A DNA stretch of 64,000 bases from Zavarzinella formosa DSM 19928 (lineage in GTDB: Bacteria > Planctomycetota > Planctomycetia > Gemmatales > Gemmataceae). Both the position numbers and the translations under genes were made by a program. The stretch covers positions 178,691 to 242,690 of the forward strand of contig NZ_JH636449.1 of assembly GCF_000255705.1 (NCBI RefSeq), given 5' to 3'. A model generated the notes under the pieces. The model was given only the letters and a program-made list of their open reading frames with translations, did not search any database and had not been told where the DNA came from. Of this stretch, positions 36,915-49,329 are shown one piece after another (the stretch's first letter is position 1; each line of letters begins with the position of its first letter).

Positions 36915-38801
36915 ATGACCACCGTGATTGCCAGCCTTGGTCTCCTGATCGCCCTTGTGGCCACGGTGGTGGCCGTGGTGGCTTGCGTTCGCACGGCAAG
37001 TCTGGCCGGGCAACTCACTTCGACGAGACGGCTTCTTCGTGAAATTGACCGTGACTTGGAAGCCTTGGGACGCCGTTTCGCCGCTCTTCATCGGGACCAA
37101 CCTCACCCGGAACCGCCTCCGCTTTTGGGTGAACCAGAAACGCCCGCCGACAGTTCGGTCGAGAGGTTGACGCCGGTCGCTCCAGCACCGGCCCGGCATG
37201 CCCCGCCGCCTCTGCCGAGCCGACATCGCCAACCGCCGACTCCCCAGCCGATTGATTGGGAGAAATTCATCGGCCGACGGGTGCTTGGATGGGTGGCCGT
37301 CGGGTTGGTGGTGCTGGCCGCGTCATTTTTCATCAAGCACGCCTTCGACACGGTTTTTGGCCCGACGGCCCGAGTGGCCACCGGGGCGGTGATTGGCATC
37401 GCCTTGTGTCTGGCCGGGGGGCGATCCGGTGTTCGCGGCCAAATCCGTGGCTGTTCGATGTTCTGCTCGGCGGGGCTGTTGGTCCTGTACTTGTCCGTGT
37501 ATGTCTCGTTCGGCTATTACACCTTGCTTCGCCCGGCGACTGGCGGGATGTTCCTTACCATGATCGTGGCCGAGGGGGTGCTGCTCTCGATCTGGTATCG
37601 GGCGAGGCCGCTGGCGTATCTGGCGCTGGCCGGGGCCTTGCTCGTGCCGGCCTTGGTGCCGGCCGACGAGGACCGGTATGCCGCGTTCTTCATTTATCTG
37701 TCGGTGGTCAACGTGGCGGCCGCCTTCCTGACTCGATCCGTCTCGCATCCGGGTTTAGGCTTGCTGACGTTTCTCGGCTCCCAAATATTGTTCTGGGCTT
37801 GGTTCGCGGGTCGTTATCACCCCGAGAAGATGTGGGCCGTCGTCGCCGTCCAGACCGGGTTGTATGCGGCTTGGATGCTCGCCGGCCGGTTCACGCGGGT
37901 CCGCGCCGCCGACGGAGAACGGGTGGTGATGTGGCTGGCCACCGGCTTATTCTTCTTTTTGACTCTTCACCGGATTGTGGACGACGAGGCGGCCGAATGG
38001 CGGGGAACGCTGGCTGTCGCCTTCTCGCTTTGGTATGCCATTTTGGCCCGATTGGCCCTTCCGGCCGCCAGCAAGGACATGATCCGGATTGCGACGCTGT
38101 CCGCCCTGGCGTTTGGGTTTCTCGGCGTGGCCATCCCACTGCAATCAAGCGCCCCGTGGACGGCCGTGGGATGGGCGGTGATTGGCTCCGTGTTGTGGTG
38201 GTTCGGGCTTCGGGTTCGGGAACCGTTCCTGCGAGTCGGCGGGATGGTGTTTCTGATGGCCTCGTTGATCTCGCTCGCATGGATGTGGGTCGACGGTGAG
38301 GCGGATACCACCATGATGTTGCCTTTGTTCAACCCTCGCTCATTGCCCATGCTCGGCGTGGCCGGTTGTTTACTGGCGGTCGCCCTGTCGACCCGCCGTT
38401 CCCCGAATCGGCTGACCGATTTGGATCTGGTCGTCCGGCACGCGGCCGGATTGGGCACGGCGGCCCTTGTCTGGATCGTCCTGACGTGGGAGACCCTGCA
38501 TACCGGAAACGAACTGCTCAGTCTGTCCGACACGGAAACGCAAACGGGTCTGTCGATCATCTGGGCGGCGTATGCCGCGACGCTTCTGGCGGCGGGTTTT
38601 GTCCGGTCGCTTCCCTCCTTGCGATGGATCGGCTTGGGGCTTCTCGTGGTGACGGTTCTGAAGTTAATCGGATACGACTTGAGCGAATTGCCGGCGATTT
38701 ACCGTGCGTTGACATTCCTGGCTGTCGCCGTGGTGATGGCCGCCGCCGCCTGGGGCTACCAGCGTTTTGCCCGTGCCGGGAAAGAGGCTGACCATGATTA
38801 A
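36915..38801 (+). CDS. DUF2339 polytopic membrane protein
   Basis: A 628-residue protein with an N-terminal helix (residues 3-25), a coiled and Pro-rich cytosolic stretch (30-110) and then about sixteen membrane helices. The family signature IDWEKFIGRRVLGWVAVGLV (about 114-133) is typical of DUF2339 and is followed by AASFFIKHAFD. The gene overlaps the DUF3999 gene by 8 bases, and this DUF2339/DUF3999 pairing is known from many bacteria. The function is unknown; a polymer or envelope assembly task has been suggested only by context. Confidence 0.85.
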   Translation: MTTVIASLGLLIALVATVVAVVACVRTASLAGQLTSTRRLLREIDRDLEALGRRFAALHRDQPHPEPPPLLGEPETPADSSVERLTPVAPAPARHAPPPLPSRHRQPPTPQPIDWEKFIGRRVLGWVAVGLVVLAASFFIKHAFDTVFGPTARVATGAVIGIALCLAGGRSGVRGQIRGCSMFCSAGLLVLYLSVYVSFGYYTLLRPATGGMFLTMIVAEGVLLSIWYRARPLAYLALAGALLVPALVPADEDRYAAFFIYLSVVNVAAAFLTRSVSHPGLGLLTFLGSQILFWAWFAGRYHPEKMWAVVAVQTGLYAAWMLAGRFTRVRAADGERVVMWLATGLFFFLTLHRIVDDEAAEWRGTLAVAFSLWYAILARLALPAASKDMIRIATLSALAFGFLGVAIPLQSSAPWTAVGWAVIGSVLWWFGLRVREPFLRVGGMVFLMASLISLAWMWVDGEADTTMMLPLFNPRSLPMLGVAGCLLAVALSTRRSPNRLTDLDLVVRHAAGLGTAALVWIVLTWETLHTGNELLSLSDTETQTGLSIIWAAYAATLLAAGFVRSLPSLRWIGLGLLVVTVLKLIGYDLSELPAIYRALTFLAVAVVMAAAAWGYQRFARAGKEADHD

Positions 38802-40110
38802 CCGCCGCCTGTGCATTCTCGGCTTGGTCCTGCTCGCCAGCCAAACCGGCTTCGCGGCCGGGCCGAACGCCGAATCGCTGGCCGGGTGGCCGACATACCT
38901 GGAGGTTTCCCTGCCGGAAAAGGGCGAGCCGGGTTTGTGCGACTTGTTTGCCACCCCGGCCATTTACACACAAGCGGGGCGGGCCGATCTGCTCGACCTC
39001 CGGTTGTACGATGCGAGGGGACGGGAAGTCCCCTTCGCCTTGCGGCGCCGAAACCCCCGGAGCGAGTTTCGGGCGTTTGCCCCGAAGGACTTCAACCGGG
39101 TGAAAAACGCCAACGGATCGGCCGCTGTCAGTCTGGACTTGGGAGAAGGAGCGGAGGACCACAACCGGATGGAGGTGACGGCCGGGGGAAGCGACTACCG
39201 GCGAGCCGTCCGGGTCGAGGGGGGCGACGACGGGACGACATGGCGGGAAGTGGCGGCCGGGGAGTTACGATATTTCACCGGCGGCGGCCAAGTGTTCGAC
39301 CAGCGCGGCATCGACTACGCGCCGAGCCGTTTTCGGTACATGAGGGTGTCGGTCTCGCCGGACAAAGGCAACCCGGCCGACCGCCCCGGAGAAGTCCAAG
39401 TCCGGGTGATGAGGGAAATCCGCGATCCGGGATTGGAATCGGTGTGGCCGGCGATTCTATCGCCACGCGAGCCGGTTCGTTCATCCGAGGGGTATGCCTC
39501 TCAATGGATGATTACTTTGCCGGGCGGGGAAAAGGCGCCTTGGGAGACTCTGGCGTTCGAGGCCGACGACAAGGAGTTTTCCCGTTCCTACCGACTGGAA
39601 GAAGTGACCACCGAAGAGCCTTGGCCACTGATTTCCTCCGGCCAGTGGGAACGCGGGTTGGGCCGGACAGGGCCGTTGCAAGTGAGAATTTCCCAACGGA
39701 CGATTGCGGCCAAATTGCGACTGGTGGTGATCGATCAGCGAAACCCGCCGCTTCAGTTGCGACTGAAATCAGCCGGGGCATCGGCCGATCAAATTTTGTT
39801 CCAGAGGACCGAGGAGATGAGCGGGCCGCTGCGATTGTATCTGGGGAACCCGTCGGCGCCGGACCCCGGCTATGACATCGGGCGAACACTTCCGGCCGCC
39901 CCGGTGGCGACCCGGACAACAATTACCGGTGAACCCCGCCGAAACCCCGAGTACCGCCCTCCGGCGGACCCTAGGCCTTTGATCGACCGGCTGCCTTGGG
40001 TGACATCCGCCGTGTTTGGCGCCGTGGTGGTGGCACTGGCGGGGTTGCTGGCCGTCACTGCAAGACAGGCGATCCGCAAACACGATGCGGCATCTGCCTC
40101 GCAAACCTGA
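38794..40110 (+). CDS. DUF3999-like exported protein
   Basis: ATG 38794 (overlapping the DUF2339 end) gives 438 residues with a signal peptide (LCILGLVLLASQTGFAAG, about residues 6-23). A beta-rich extracytoplasmic body contains DLRLYDARGREVPFALRR (about 68-85) and later FRYMRVSVSPDKG, which match the DUF3999 pattern. One membrane helix is near the C-terminus (about 398-420, AVVVALAGLLAVTA) followed by a short cytosolic tail. It likely works together with the DUF2339 protein. It converges with the DUF1552 gene, only 26 bases apart, and no clear terminator is seen between them. Confidence 0.72.
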   Translation: MINRRLCILGLVLLASQTGFAAGPNAESLAGWPTYLEVSLPEKGEPGLCDLFATPAIYTQAGRADLLDLRLYDARGREVPFALRRRNPRSEFRAFAPKDFNRVKNANGSAAVSLDLGEGAEDHNRMEVTAGGSDYRRAVRVEGGDDGTTWREVAAGELRYFTGGGQVFDQRGIDYAPSRFRYMRVSVSPDKGNPADRPGEVQVRVMREIRDPGLESVWPAILSPREPVRSSEGYASQWMITLPGGEKAPWETLAFEADDKEFSRSYRLEEVTTEEPWPLISSGQWERGLGRTGPLQVRISQRTIAAKLRLVVIDQRNPPLQLRLKSAGASADQILFQRTEEMSGPLRLYLGNPSAPDPGYDIGRTLPAAPVATRTTITGEPRRNPEYRPPADPRPLIDRLPWVTSAVFGAVVVALAGLLAVTARQAIRKHDAASASQT

Positions 40111-40136
40111 TTGGGGACATCGAACTCTTTTTGTTG

Positions 40137-41477
40137 TCACGCCCGGTCGAAGAGGCCGTTGCCGAAAGTGCCGGTGCTGTCGGCGAAGGATTCTTGCTCA
40201 ATGCCGATGGACCGCAGGATGCTGAGGTACATGTTCGACATCCGGCCGTCTTCTTTCCTCAAGTAGGAGCCGTGTTTCAGACCCATCTTGGCGCCCCCGG
40301 CGACGAGGGTGGGCAGGTTCCGGGAGTTGTGCGTCGTGCTGGCGCCGCTGCCATAGAGAACGATGGTGTTGTCCAGCACGCTGCCGTTGCGATCTTGATA
40401 CTTGTTCAGCCGCCCGAAGAAATGGGCCAACTGCTGGCTCAGGAAGAGATCGTACTTGGCGAACGACAGTTGCCCGGTTTTGTCCGTCGCGTGTGACAAC
40501 GAGTGATGCGTGTGACCCAGCCCGAGTTTGATGGGGAAGGTGTCGCTGATGCCCATGCCGTCCTCGCGATTGAGCATGAACACGACGGATCGTGTGATGT
40601 CCGCGTCGAACGCGAGCGAGATCAGATCGAACATATTGCGGTAGAACTCAGCCGGTTCGCCCTCGGAGGTGGCGTCCAAGTTGAGGTGGGCGTAGTCCTG
40701 CTTTTTCAGCGGCACGTCAATCCATTTCTCGGAGGCAATCAGCCGCGATTCCACTTCGTTCAGCGACGTGAGGTATTGATCCATCCGTTCGCGGTCGGAC
40801 TTGCCGAGTTGCTGGTTGAGCGATTTGGCGCTCTCGCCGATGGCGTCCACCAGTTTGATCTGGCGTTGCAGCTTTTCGTGTTCCGATTTCATCGAGACGC
40901 GATCACCCCGGAAAAGCCGGTTGAAGATGCGGCGGGGATTGTTCTCGGCCGGGATCGGGCGGCCTTCGAGGCCGTAAGAGATCGTGCCGGTGCGGGAAAG
41001 GAACCCGGTTCCGGCGTCGATTGACAACACCAGCGACGGTTGCCGGCAGAATTGCTTGGTGTTGAGCGCGACCACTTGGTCGAGGCCGACAGTGTTGTAC
41101 GAGCCGGGTTTCGGGTTGTGCAACGGCGCCCCGGTCAGCCACATGTCGGAGCAAACGTGCGGGTCGGACTTCGGGCCACTCGGGTGGTGGAGGCCACCCA
41201 CGAAGCTAAGCTGCTTGCGAAACGGGGCCAGCGGTTCCGTAGACTTACCGAAGACGAATTCGCCATCCTTCTCGGCCCGCGGAAACCAACTCCATTCGTC
41301 GAGGCCGTGTTCCTTGCGGGGAAGCGACATGCCGTTCGCGGTGTAGATCGCGCAGAAACGGCGGGGAATGTTTTCGCTGGCCTCCTTCCCCATCGCATCA
41401 AGGACCGGCAGGGCGAGCGAGGCGCCGCCGAGGCCGAAAAGGAAGGCACGGCGGTCGAGCATTCTGGCGGAAATCAT
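40137..41477 (-). CDS. DUF1552 protein, Tat-exported
   Basis: A 446-residue protein with a twin-arginine-like signal ([18 protein letters not shown], residues 7-24). DUF1552 landmarks are [19 protein letters not shown] (about 39-57), [20 protein letters not shown] (about 90-109) and [22 protein letters not shown] (near 372-393, seen in part). It lies 36 bases downstream of the DUF1592-type gene in the same direction, the standard planctomycete pair. The function is unknown. ATG 41462 is a possible alternative start. Confidence 0.9.
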   Translation of the reverse strand: MISARMLDRRAFLFGLGGASLALPVLDAMGKEASENIPRRFCAIYTANGMSLPRKEHGLDEWSWFPRAEKDGEFVFGKSTEPLAPFRKQLSFVGGLHHPSGPKSDPHVCSDMWLTGAPLHNPKPGSYNTVGLDQVVALNTKQFCRQPSLVLSIDAGTGFLSRTGTISYGLEGRPIPAENNPRRIFNRLFRGDRVSMKSEHEKLQRQIKLVDAIGESAKSLNQQLGKSDRERMDQYLTSLNEVESRLIASEKWIDVPLKKQDYAHLNLDATSEGEPAEFYRNMFDLISLAFDADITRSVVFMLNREDGMGISDTFPIKLGLGHTHHSLSHATDKTGQLSFAKYDLFLSQQLAHFFGRLNKYQDRNGSVLDNTIVLYGSGASTTHNSRNLPTLVAGGAKMGLKHGSYLRKEDGRMSNMYLSILRSIGIEQESFADSTGTFGNGLFDRA

Positions 41478-41513
41478 GCGAGGCTCACGTTCGATGGCGG
41501 GTGTGTGGCGGGA

Positions 41514-44441
<2,928 letters not shown>

Positions 44442-44573
44442 GTCATCTCTCAGGGCGGCCGACAACGTGCGTTCAGGCGGGATGTTGGGATGACTTTACC
44501 AGAACTTGCCGCGAGCCGCAAGAAGAGGGTTGGGAGATGTCAGATGCAAAAACATCCCCTTACACCGGGGATT

Positions 44574-45050
44574 CTATTCAAGCACCTCCTGTTCCATCTT
44601 TCGCCAACAGACATGCTTGCAGCCAAGTTTAAACTCCCCCCGAACAAGTATTATCCGGTCTTTGCCAGACTCTCGCCCGGCCGCCAGAATCTGTGTCAGT
44701 TCTGCATTCTTGGTTTTATCCTCGGGCAACACCCTCTCATCGTCGGGATCTTCCGGGGCGGTTCCGGCCTTGTATGCCTGATGCCATTTCTCCCAGATCG
44801 CTTGTAGTTCCAACGCGGCTTCAAACGCGACCGTCGGCAACAGAGTCAACTCAAACCGATCCTCATCGGGGTTCCATGTTGGGGTGTCGAGATATATCGA
44901 GCGATAGTAGTGAGAAACGCCAAAGTAATCGGCCACACCACCGCGAGAGCCGTCGTACCAATCGTCTATTGTGTGGACCACATGCCACGGCTCGTCCATG
45001 ACAAATCCCTCGGCGTCCAAACAAGTTTGCTTGCGGGTATCGGCCACCAT
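44574..45050 (-). CDS. Small acidic hypothetical protein, first of a pair
   Basis: A 158-residue soluble protein rich in Trp, Asp and Tyr, with WHVVHTIDDWYDGSRGGVAD (residues 22-41) followed by YFGVSHYYRSIYLD and a helical middle (FEAALELQAIWEKWHQAY). No signal peptide. Similar proteins with the VHT(I/V)xDWYDGPRxG opening occur widely in bacteria; no function is known to me. It begins 4 bases after the stop of the 117-residue gene, so both are co-translated. Confidence 0.65.
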   Translation of the reverse strand: MVADTRKQTCLDAEGFVMDEPWHVVHTIDDWYDGSRGGVADYFGVSHYYRSIYLDTPTWNPDEDRFELTLLPTVAFEAALELQAIWEKWHQAYKAGTAPEDPDDERVLPEDKTKNAELTQILAAGRESGKDRIILVRGEFKLGCKHVCWRKMEQEVLE

Positions 45051-45054
45051 CGGT

Positions 45055-45405
45055 TTAAGTTCGGTTTTTTGTTATGGTCGGCGTCTCATCATTCGCGGGC
45101 GCCCGCTCAAACGCTTCCGCGAATTCTCCCGAGGCAAGCAGATTCTCGACGACCACTTCGATGCTTCGGCGTGAAGTGTCATCGATCAAAATGAGGTCCG
45201 ATAACCAAAAATACTTGCCGTGGAGACATTCACCGGTTGAGGAATACTTCTGCCGAATTGTCTCCATATGCCGAAAGGAGCAAAACGTGGCCACCCATCG
45301 CGAACCATCCTCAAGAGTGACGATGACATCTGTGGCGTCATCGTCGGGTGTCCAATGTCCGGCCTCCCAGTTTTCGGCCGCGATCCAGATAGTGATTTGT
45401 CGCAT
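45055..45405 (-). CDS. Small hypothetical protein, second of the pair
   Basis: ATG 45405 (116 residues) is preferred over the ATG at 45435 because the conserved part starts with ITIWIAAENWEAGHWTPDDD. The middle has VTLEDGSRWVATFCSFRHME and GKYFWLSDLILIDDTSRRSI, a mixed alpha/beta pattern of a small cytosolic protein. No signal peptide or membrane helix. It is upstream of and nearly contiguous with the 158-residue gene. The compact, acidic paired form is reminiscent of immunity or adaptor proteins, but no toxin gene is adjacent. Confidence 0.65.
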   Translation of the reverse strand: MRQITIWIAAENWEAGHWTPDDDATDVIVTLEDGSRWVATFCSFRHMETIRQKYSSTGECLHGKYFWLSDLILIDDTSRRSIEVVVENLLASGEFAEAFERAPANDETPTITKNRT

Positions 45406-45475
45406 CCCGATCCTCGCTATCGGCGTGGCACCCATCGACGTATTTTGACTCGCATTTTATCGGCATTCACTTCCA

Positions 45476-46984
45476 TCACGGCGTTCCAAGCCCGTATCTC
45501 CGGAAGAAGCCGTTTTGGAACAAGCCGGTGGGATCGTGACGCTTTTTCCCCTCGAAGAATTGGGCCGAGGCGGGGTAGGCTCGGCGGAATTGGTCGGGGG
45601 TGGCGTGGAGGCGATAGGGAAGGTAATAACGGCCGCCGAGGGCGAGGGTGGCGTCGATGATCTCGCGGGTGGCCGCTTCTAGTTTGGTGTCGGCCTCCGG
45701 GGTGAGCGGTTGGTTGAACAGGAAAACGAAGGCGAACATGTCGCCATCGGCGTAGCGGAGAATCGTGTCGTCGTCTCGGCGGACAGTGCGCACGGTGATG
45801 TTCAACAGATCGATGTCGTGCCGGGGGATGATGGCCCGTAGTTGATCCAAAAATGCCGGGACTTGGCCCTTCGGGACGAACGATTCATGGAGAATTTCGA
45901 CACGGTCGGCAGAGCGTTCCTGAAGCCGGTCGACGCCGTTATGGAGGAGTTGATTGCGGGAGAAATAGCTCCCGAAAATTGCTGTGACGACGTTTTTCTC
46001 GACATCCCATCGCAACGATTTCCCGTAATCACTGCCGATGGACGAGCGGAAGATGGCTCGGGGCAACCCGGCGTCCGCGATTCGTTTGAGGGGCGGCAAT
46101 GTGCCATCCGGCGCCGGGTCGCGGTGGAAGGAAGTCAGGATGGCCTCGCGCAGAAAAGTCTTTTCGCCGGGGACGACGCACAACCGGCCGAAGGCCATCT
46201 CGGCATCCGGGGAGGATTCCACCCGCCGGGCGAACTCCGTCTCATAGCGCTCGGCCGGGAAGATGGCCCGCTCGACGCGGTAACGCTCGTTGGACACAAC
46301 CCGGAGCCGGACATCAAGGATGACGCCGAACAACCCGTAACCGCCGGACGCCAGCGAAAACAGATCGGCATTTTCCGTCCGGCTGCATGTGAGGATGTTT
46401 CCCTCGGCATTCATCAGCCGGAAGGATTCGACGGTTGAGACGAACGGGGCTTTGCCGACCTGCCAGCCATGACAGTTCACCGAGAGGGAGCCGCCGACGG
46501 TGAACGAATCGTAGGCTTGCATCACGACCACCGACCGGCCGCGAGTGTCGAGATAGGGAATCACATCCGCCCACAACGCCCCGGCCCCGACGGTCAGCAA
46601 GCCAGATTCCTCGTCGAATTCCATGCGGTTGAAACCAGCCATCTGAATGGCGACCCCATCCGGGGCGATGGCGTGGCCCCCCATGCTATGCCGCGCGCCC
46701 GCGATGGAAACTGGCAATTTCTCCGCCTTCGCCCGCCGCAACAATGCCCGCAACTGATCCTCGGCCATCACCGGATCGGCCGGCATCTTCCACACCTCGG
46801 CCACCTTCGCCCGATTGAGCCGGCTGACATCATCCAACTCGCCCGGCGGCAAGGCCGCGATATCATCCCGGTCCCGCCACATGGCCCGCGCGATGTAAAA
46901 CGCCGGCCGGCCAAACAGCGCCACGACGATCAACCCGACGACCAACAAGGCTCCCAACACCCGCCGCTTCGTGCGCTTGGTCAT
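45476..46984 (-). CDS. Membrane-anchored FAD-binding oxidoreductase
   Basis: ATG 46984 is chosen because AAGGAG lies just upstream and the residues that follow form an anchor (RRVLGALLVVGLIVVALFG); 502 residues. The FAD_binding_4 (PCMH/VAO-type) domain spans about 60-240 with VSIAGARHSMGGHAIAPDG (about 93-111) and GGSLSVNCHGWQVG (about 163-176). The C-terminal part has the lactone-oxidase-like substrate region and ends FQNGFFRRYGLG, typical of aldonolactone oxidase relatives. The substrate may be a sugar or sugar-lactone; the electron acceptor is unknown. The leader 46985-47156 has no obvious gene. Confidence 0.83.
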   Translation of the reverse strand: MTKRTKRRVLGALLVVGLIVVALFGRPAFYIARAMWRDRDDIAALPPGELDDVSRLNRAKVAEVWKMPADPVMAEDQLRALLRRAKAEKLPVSIAGARHSMGGHAIAPDGVAIQMAGFNRMEFDEESGLLTVGAGALWADVIPYLDTRGRSVVVMQAYDSFTVGGSLSVNCHGWQVGKAPFVSTVESFRLMNAEGNILTCSRTENADLFSLASGGYGLFGVILDVRLRVVSNERYRVERAIFPAERYETEFARRVESSPDAEMAFGRLCVVPGEKTFLREAILTSFHRDPAPDGTLPPLKRIADAGLPRAIFRSSIGSDYGKSLRWDVEKNVVTAIFGSYFSRNQLLHNGVDRLQERSADRVEILHESFVPKGQVPAFLDQLRAIIPRHDIDLLNITVRTVRRDDDTILRYADGDMFAFVFLFNQPLTPEADTKLEAATREIIDATLALGGRYYLPYRLHATPDQFRRAYPASAQFFEGKKRHDPTGLFQNGFFRRYGLGTP

Positions 46985-47156
46985 CCCGACTCCTTCGCCA
47001 CGCGAGAGGCGGCTCATTTGGCTTGTGAGGCTGACGTTGGTAGTGGCTCGGTGTTTCGCCGCCTGAATTCCCGTCGCGTGGTCGCGCCGCCATGCCCTCA
47101 TGCCATCATAAGCAGTCACACGCCCACCGGGCGTTCGCTCATTTGTCCGGCCAGGA

Positions 47157-48125
47157 TTATTCCACCTTCAGGTCCGCGATGTTCGATATTCGCTCCCCCT
47201 CGGCAAGATCGTTTCCGGATGTCTGCTTTCGCTCGGCGACATAGACCTTTGGATTCTTGCCCAGGTTTGGGATCGCCGCCAGAAGATCGCCGGTCTTGTC
47301 GGGCGCTTTTTTCGACTTGCCGGCGGGGCGGGCAGTCGGGATCTTCATCGACATGGATCCCGACTTGATGCCAAAAGCATAGAGATGCATCGTGTTACCC
47401 TCTGAATAAGAACTTGACATCAGGAACTTTTCGCCGCTTTCGGCAACGATGACAATCACAAAGGAGGAGGTGTTAATAACGGACCCGGCCTCTCGCTTCT
47501 GATTATCCTGATAATTGAAGTTCAACGATTTTCCGGAAGGCGCGGAGGAGTTGTTCTTGATGCGAAGATCCCAAATGGTGTAGGTTTTCAAATCTTGGGG
47601 AGGGATGACAGGCGCGGGATTGAGAGCCTTTTCGGATGCCTTGGCGTCAACTGATTGGGGAATGTCCGACTTGCTGCCGAACACCATATAAAACGCGCCC
47701 CCCAATGCCGCCAAAAAGAACAACAGGCCGATGCCGATCAACAGGGCGGTGTTTGAGCTCTGCTGCTTTTTCTTTTTCTTCTTCTTTTTCCGCGGCCGCT
47801 CCTCTTCTTCCTCTTCGTCGTCATCCTCGCGGAGGGCGGACTTGGCTTTTCCCTTTCGCGGGATGTCCTCTTCGTCGTCATCCTCCCGGACGGGCGGTTT
47901 CGCTTTTTTCATCCGGGGGGCGTCGTCTTCCTCTTCCAGTTCTTCTTCAACATCGCGGCTTTTTCGGGAAGCGACTTTTGGAAGTTCGGGAGGTTTTGCC
48001 CTGGCCTTGGGTTTTTCGGTGACGAAGACGTTTTGGCAATTCTTGCACCGAATCTTTTTGCCGAGATGTTCATCCGGAAGATTGGACGTGTTTTCACAGG
48101 CGGGGCATTGAATCATGACAGTCAT
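47157..48125 (-). CDS. Zinc-ribbon membrane protein with acidic and polylysine segments
   Basis: ATG 48125 (322 residues) starts just before the zinc ribbon: MIQCPACE..IRCKNCQNVF (residues 4-30) with two CxxC pairs (MJ0042-like). A highly charged region (about 45-120) alternates acidic runs (EEELEEEDDAP, REDDDEEEEEERP) with basic stretches, ending in a run of nine lysines. One membrane helix follows (about 128-150, LLIGIGLLFFLAALGGAFYMV). The extracytoplasmic part (about 155-322) is a beta domain of unknown type. The zinc-ribbon/charged-linker/helix layout recurs in many planctomycete proteins. Confidence 0.7.
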   Translation of the reverse strand: MTVMIQCPACENTSNLPDEHLGKKIRCKNCQNVFVTEKPKARAKPPELPKVASRKSRDVEEELEEEDDAPRMKKAKPPVREDDDEEDIPRKGKAKSALREDDDEEEEEERPRKKKKKKKKQQSSNTALLIGIGLLFFLAALGGAFYMVFGSKSDIPQSVDAKASEKALNPAPVIPPQDLKTYTIWDLRIKNNSSAPSGKSLNFNYQDNQKREAGSVINTSSFVIVIVAESGEKFLMSSSYSEGNTMHLYAFGIKSGSMSMKIPTARPAGKSKKAPDKTGDLLAAIPNLGKNPKVYVAERKQTSGNDLAEGERISNIADLKVE

Positions 48126-48332
48126 TGGGCGGGTCTCAAATTGACCAATGTTCGATTGAATTCCAAGCAAGCTGTCTCACAAGCCATCGCCGGGAAGTAG
48201 CAGGCAAATCGGAGCCGAGCAGGGAGTCGCGAGAGACAACCCCAACTTGATATCAAGATTGAATTGGCTTGGTCAAAAACACCCGAAATCTTCAAAAACT
48301 CCCGATCCTGAATGGACCGGATTAGCCCGCGA

Positions 48333-48821
48333 TTACGGCGGTTTCGGCAGCATCACCGGCCCGGTCAGGCATAGCGACTGGCCGGGGCTTCCGGCGAGGA
48401 GTCGCCGCATGGGGCATTCGGCCGAGGCCAGCGGGCAGACGAACCCGGCCGGGATACAACCGGACGCCAACGCCGACCGGGCTTCCGGGTGGGCGGTGCA
48501 TATCCCGAAAGTGCGCAAGGGACGCTTCTCGTTTAGCAGCAATTCCGGGTAACTAAGCAGATATTCAAAGTAGTCCGCGTGCCATTCCGGGCCGACCAAT
48601 TGGGATTGCTCGGCCGGGACGAACCGGCCGCCGATGACGACGGGAATCTGATCCCAACAATCGCCCGGCAGCGGGGCGAAGAAGCCAGCCTCTCGCCGCT
48701 CGTCCCAATCGGCCACCGCCTCCTCGCGTTCGGCAGGCGTGAGGCCATCCCACCATCGCCAGACCACCGGCCGGGCTTGTTCGGAGATTCTTGCCATCAT
48801 CTCGGCCGGGAATTCATCCAT
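48333..48821 (-). CDS. Hypothetical protein, 162 aa
   Basis: ATG 48821 has a GGGAGGAA site 8 bases upstream and gives 162 residues. The N-terminal half is acidic and helical with ISEQARPVVWRWWDGLTPAE (about 11-30) and ERREEAVADWDERRE type sequence. The C-terminal third contains several Cys (GICTAHPEARSA, ASGCIPAG, CPLASAECPMR). No signal peptide. No family recognised. A-rich GGTCAAAAAC words flank the gene on both sides (48271 and 49048, 49134). Confidence 0.65.
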   Translation of the reverse strand: MDEFPAEMMARISEQARPVVWRWWDGLTPAEREEAVADWDERREAGFFAPLPGDCWDQIPVVIGGRFVPAEQSQLVGPEWHADYFEYLLSYPELLLNEKRPLRTFGICTAHPEARSALASGCIPAGFVCPLASAECPMRRLLAGSPGQSLCLTGPVMLPKPP

Positions 48822-49329
48822 GCTGATTGTTCCTCCCGTTTCACAATAACCGAAGTTCCCTGTTGGCTGCGACCATTTATCAGGTATCTGACGCGGATTT
48901 TCGCCGCGAGTTGCGCGATCAAAATCGAAGATAATGCTTCGCGGAACCGAAAGTGAATTGAGGTATCCGGGACTCGAAGGACTGACGAACATCAAGAGCC
49001 GGATCGTGAAAGCGTTACAGAGGTTCGGCTTTTACGAATTTTAAACCGGTCAAAAACCGACCCAAAAGTGGCAGAAAAACACCGAAAACCCTCCTTCGGC
49101 AACCATTTTTGGATAGTTGGACACCTCAAAAGTGGTCAAAAACAGTGGGCCAACTGAACACTATTTTTCAAAAACCCCGGCAAAACAGGGGGGTCGCTTA
49201 ATGATTTTGGGCAAATGCGCAGACATATCGGGTCATCGAAAATGGCCCAATATGGCAAATGCTCTTACCGGACCGGCTGACGGCGAATCGAACGACCTAT
49301 CTTGGCGAATCATCCGCCCTTGAATTCTC
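48822..49329. other. Gene-free stretch with A-rich repeated words
   Basis: No frame with coding character on either strand. The left 30 bases are the leader of the hypothetical gene. The middle (about 49045-49200) is A/C-rich and holds two copies of GGTCAAAAAC (49048-49057, 49134-49143), with a third copy at 48271-48280, and two copies of CAAAAGTGG (near 49062 and 49126). No promoter or hairpin stands out. The right end abuts the stop of the serine hydrolase gene. Confidence 0.5.

Noticed and set aside
49117..49323. 68-codon frame in the A-rich gene-free stretch
   Set aside because: No ribosome binding site, no coding bias and repeated A-rich words.
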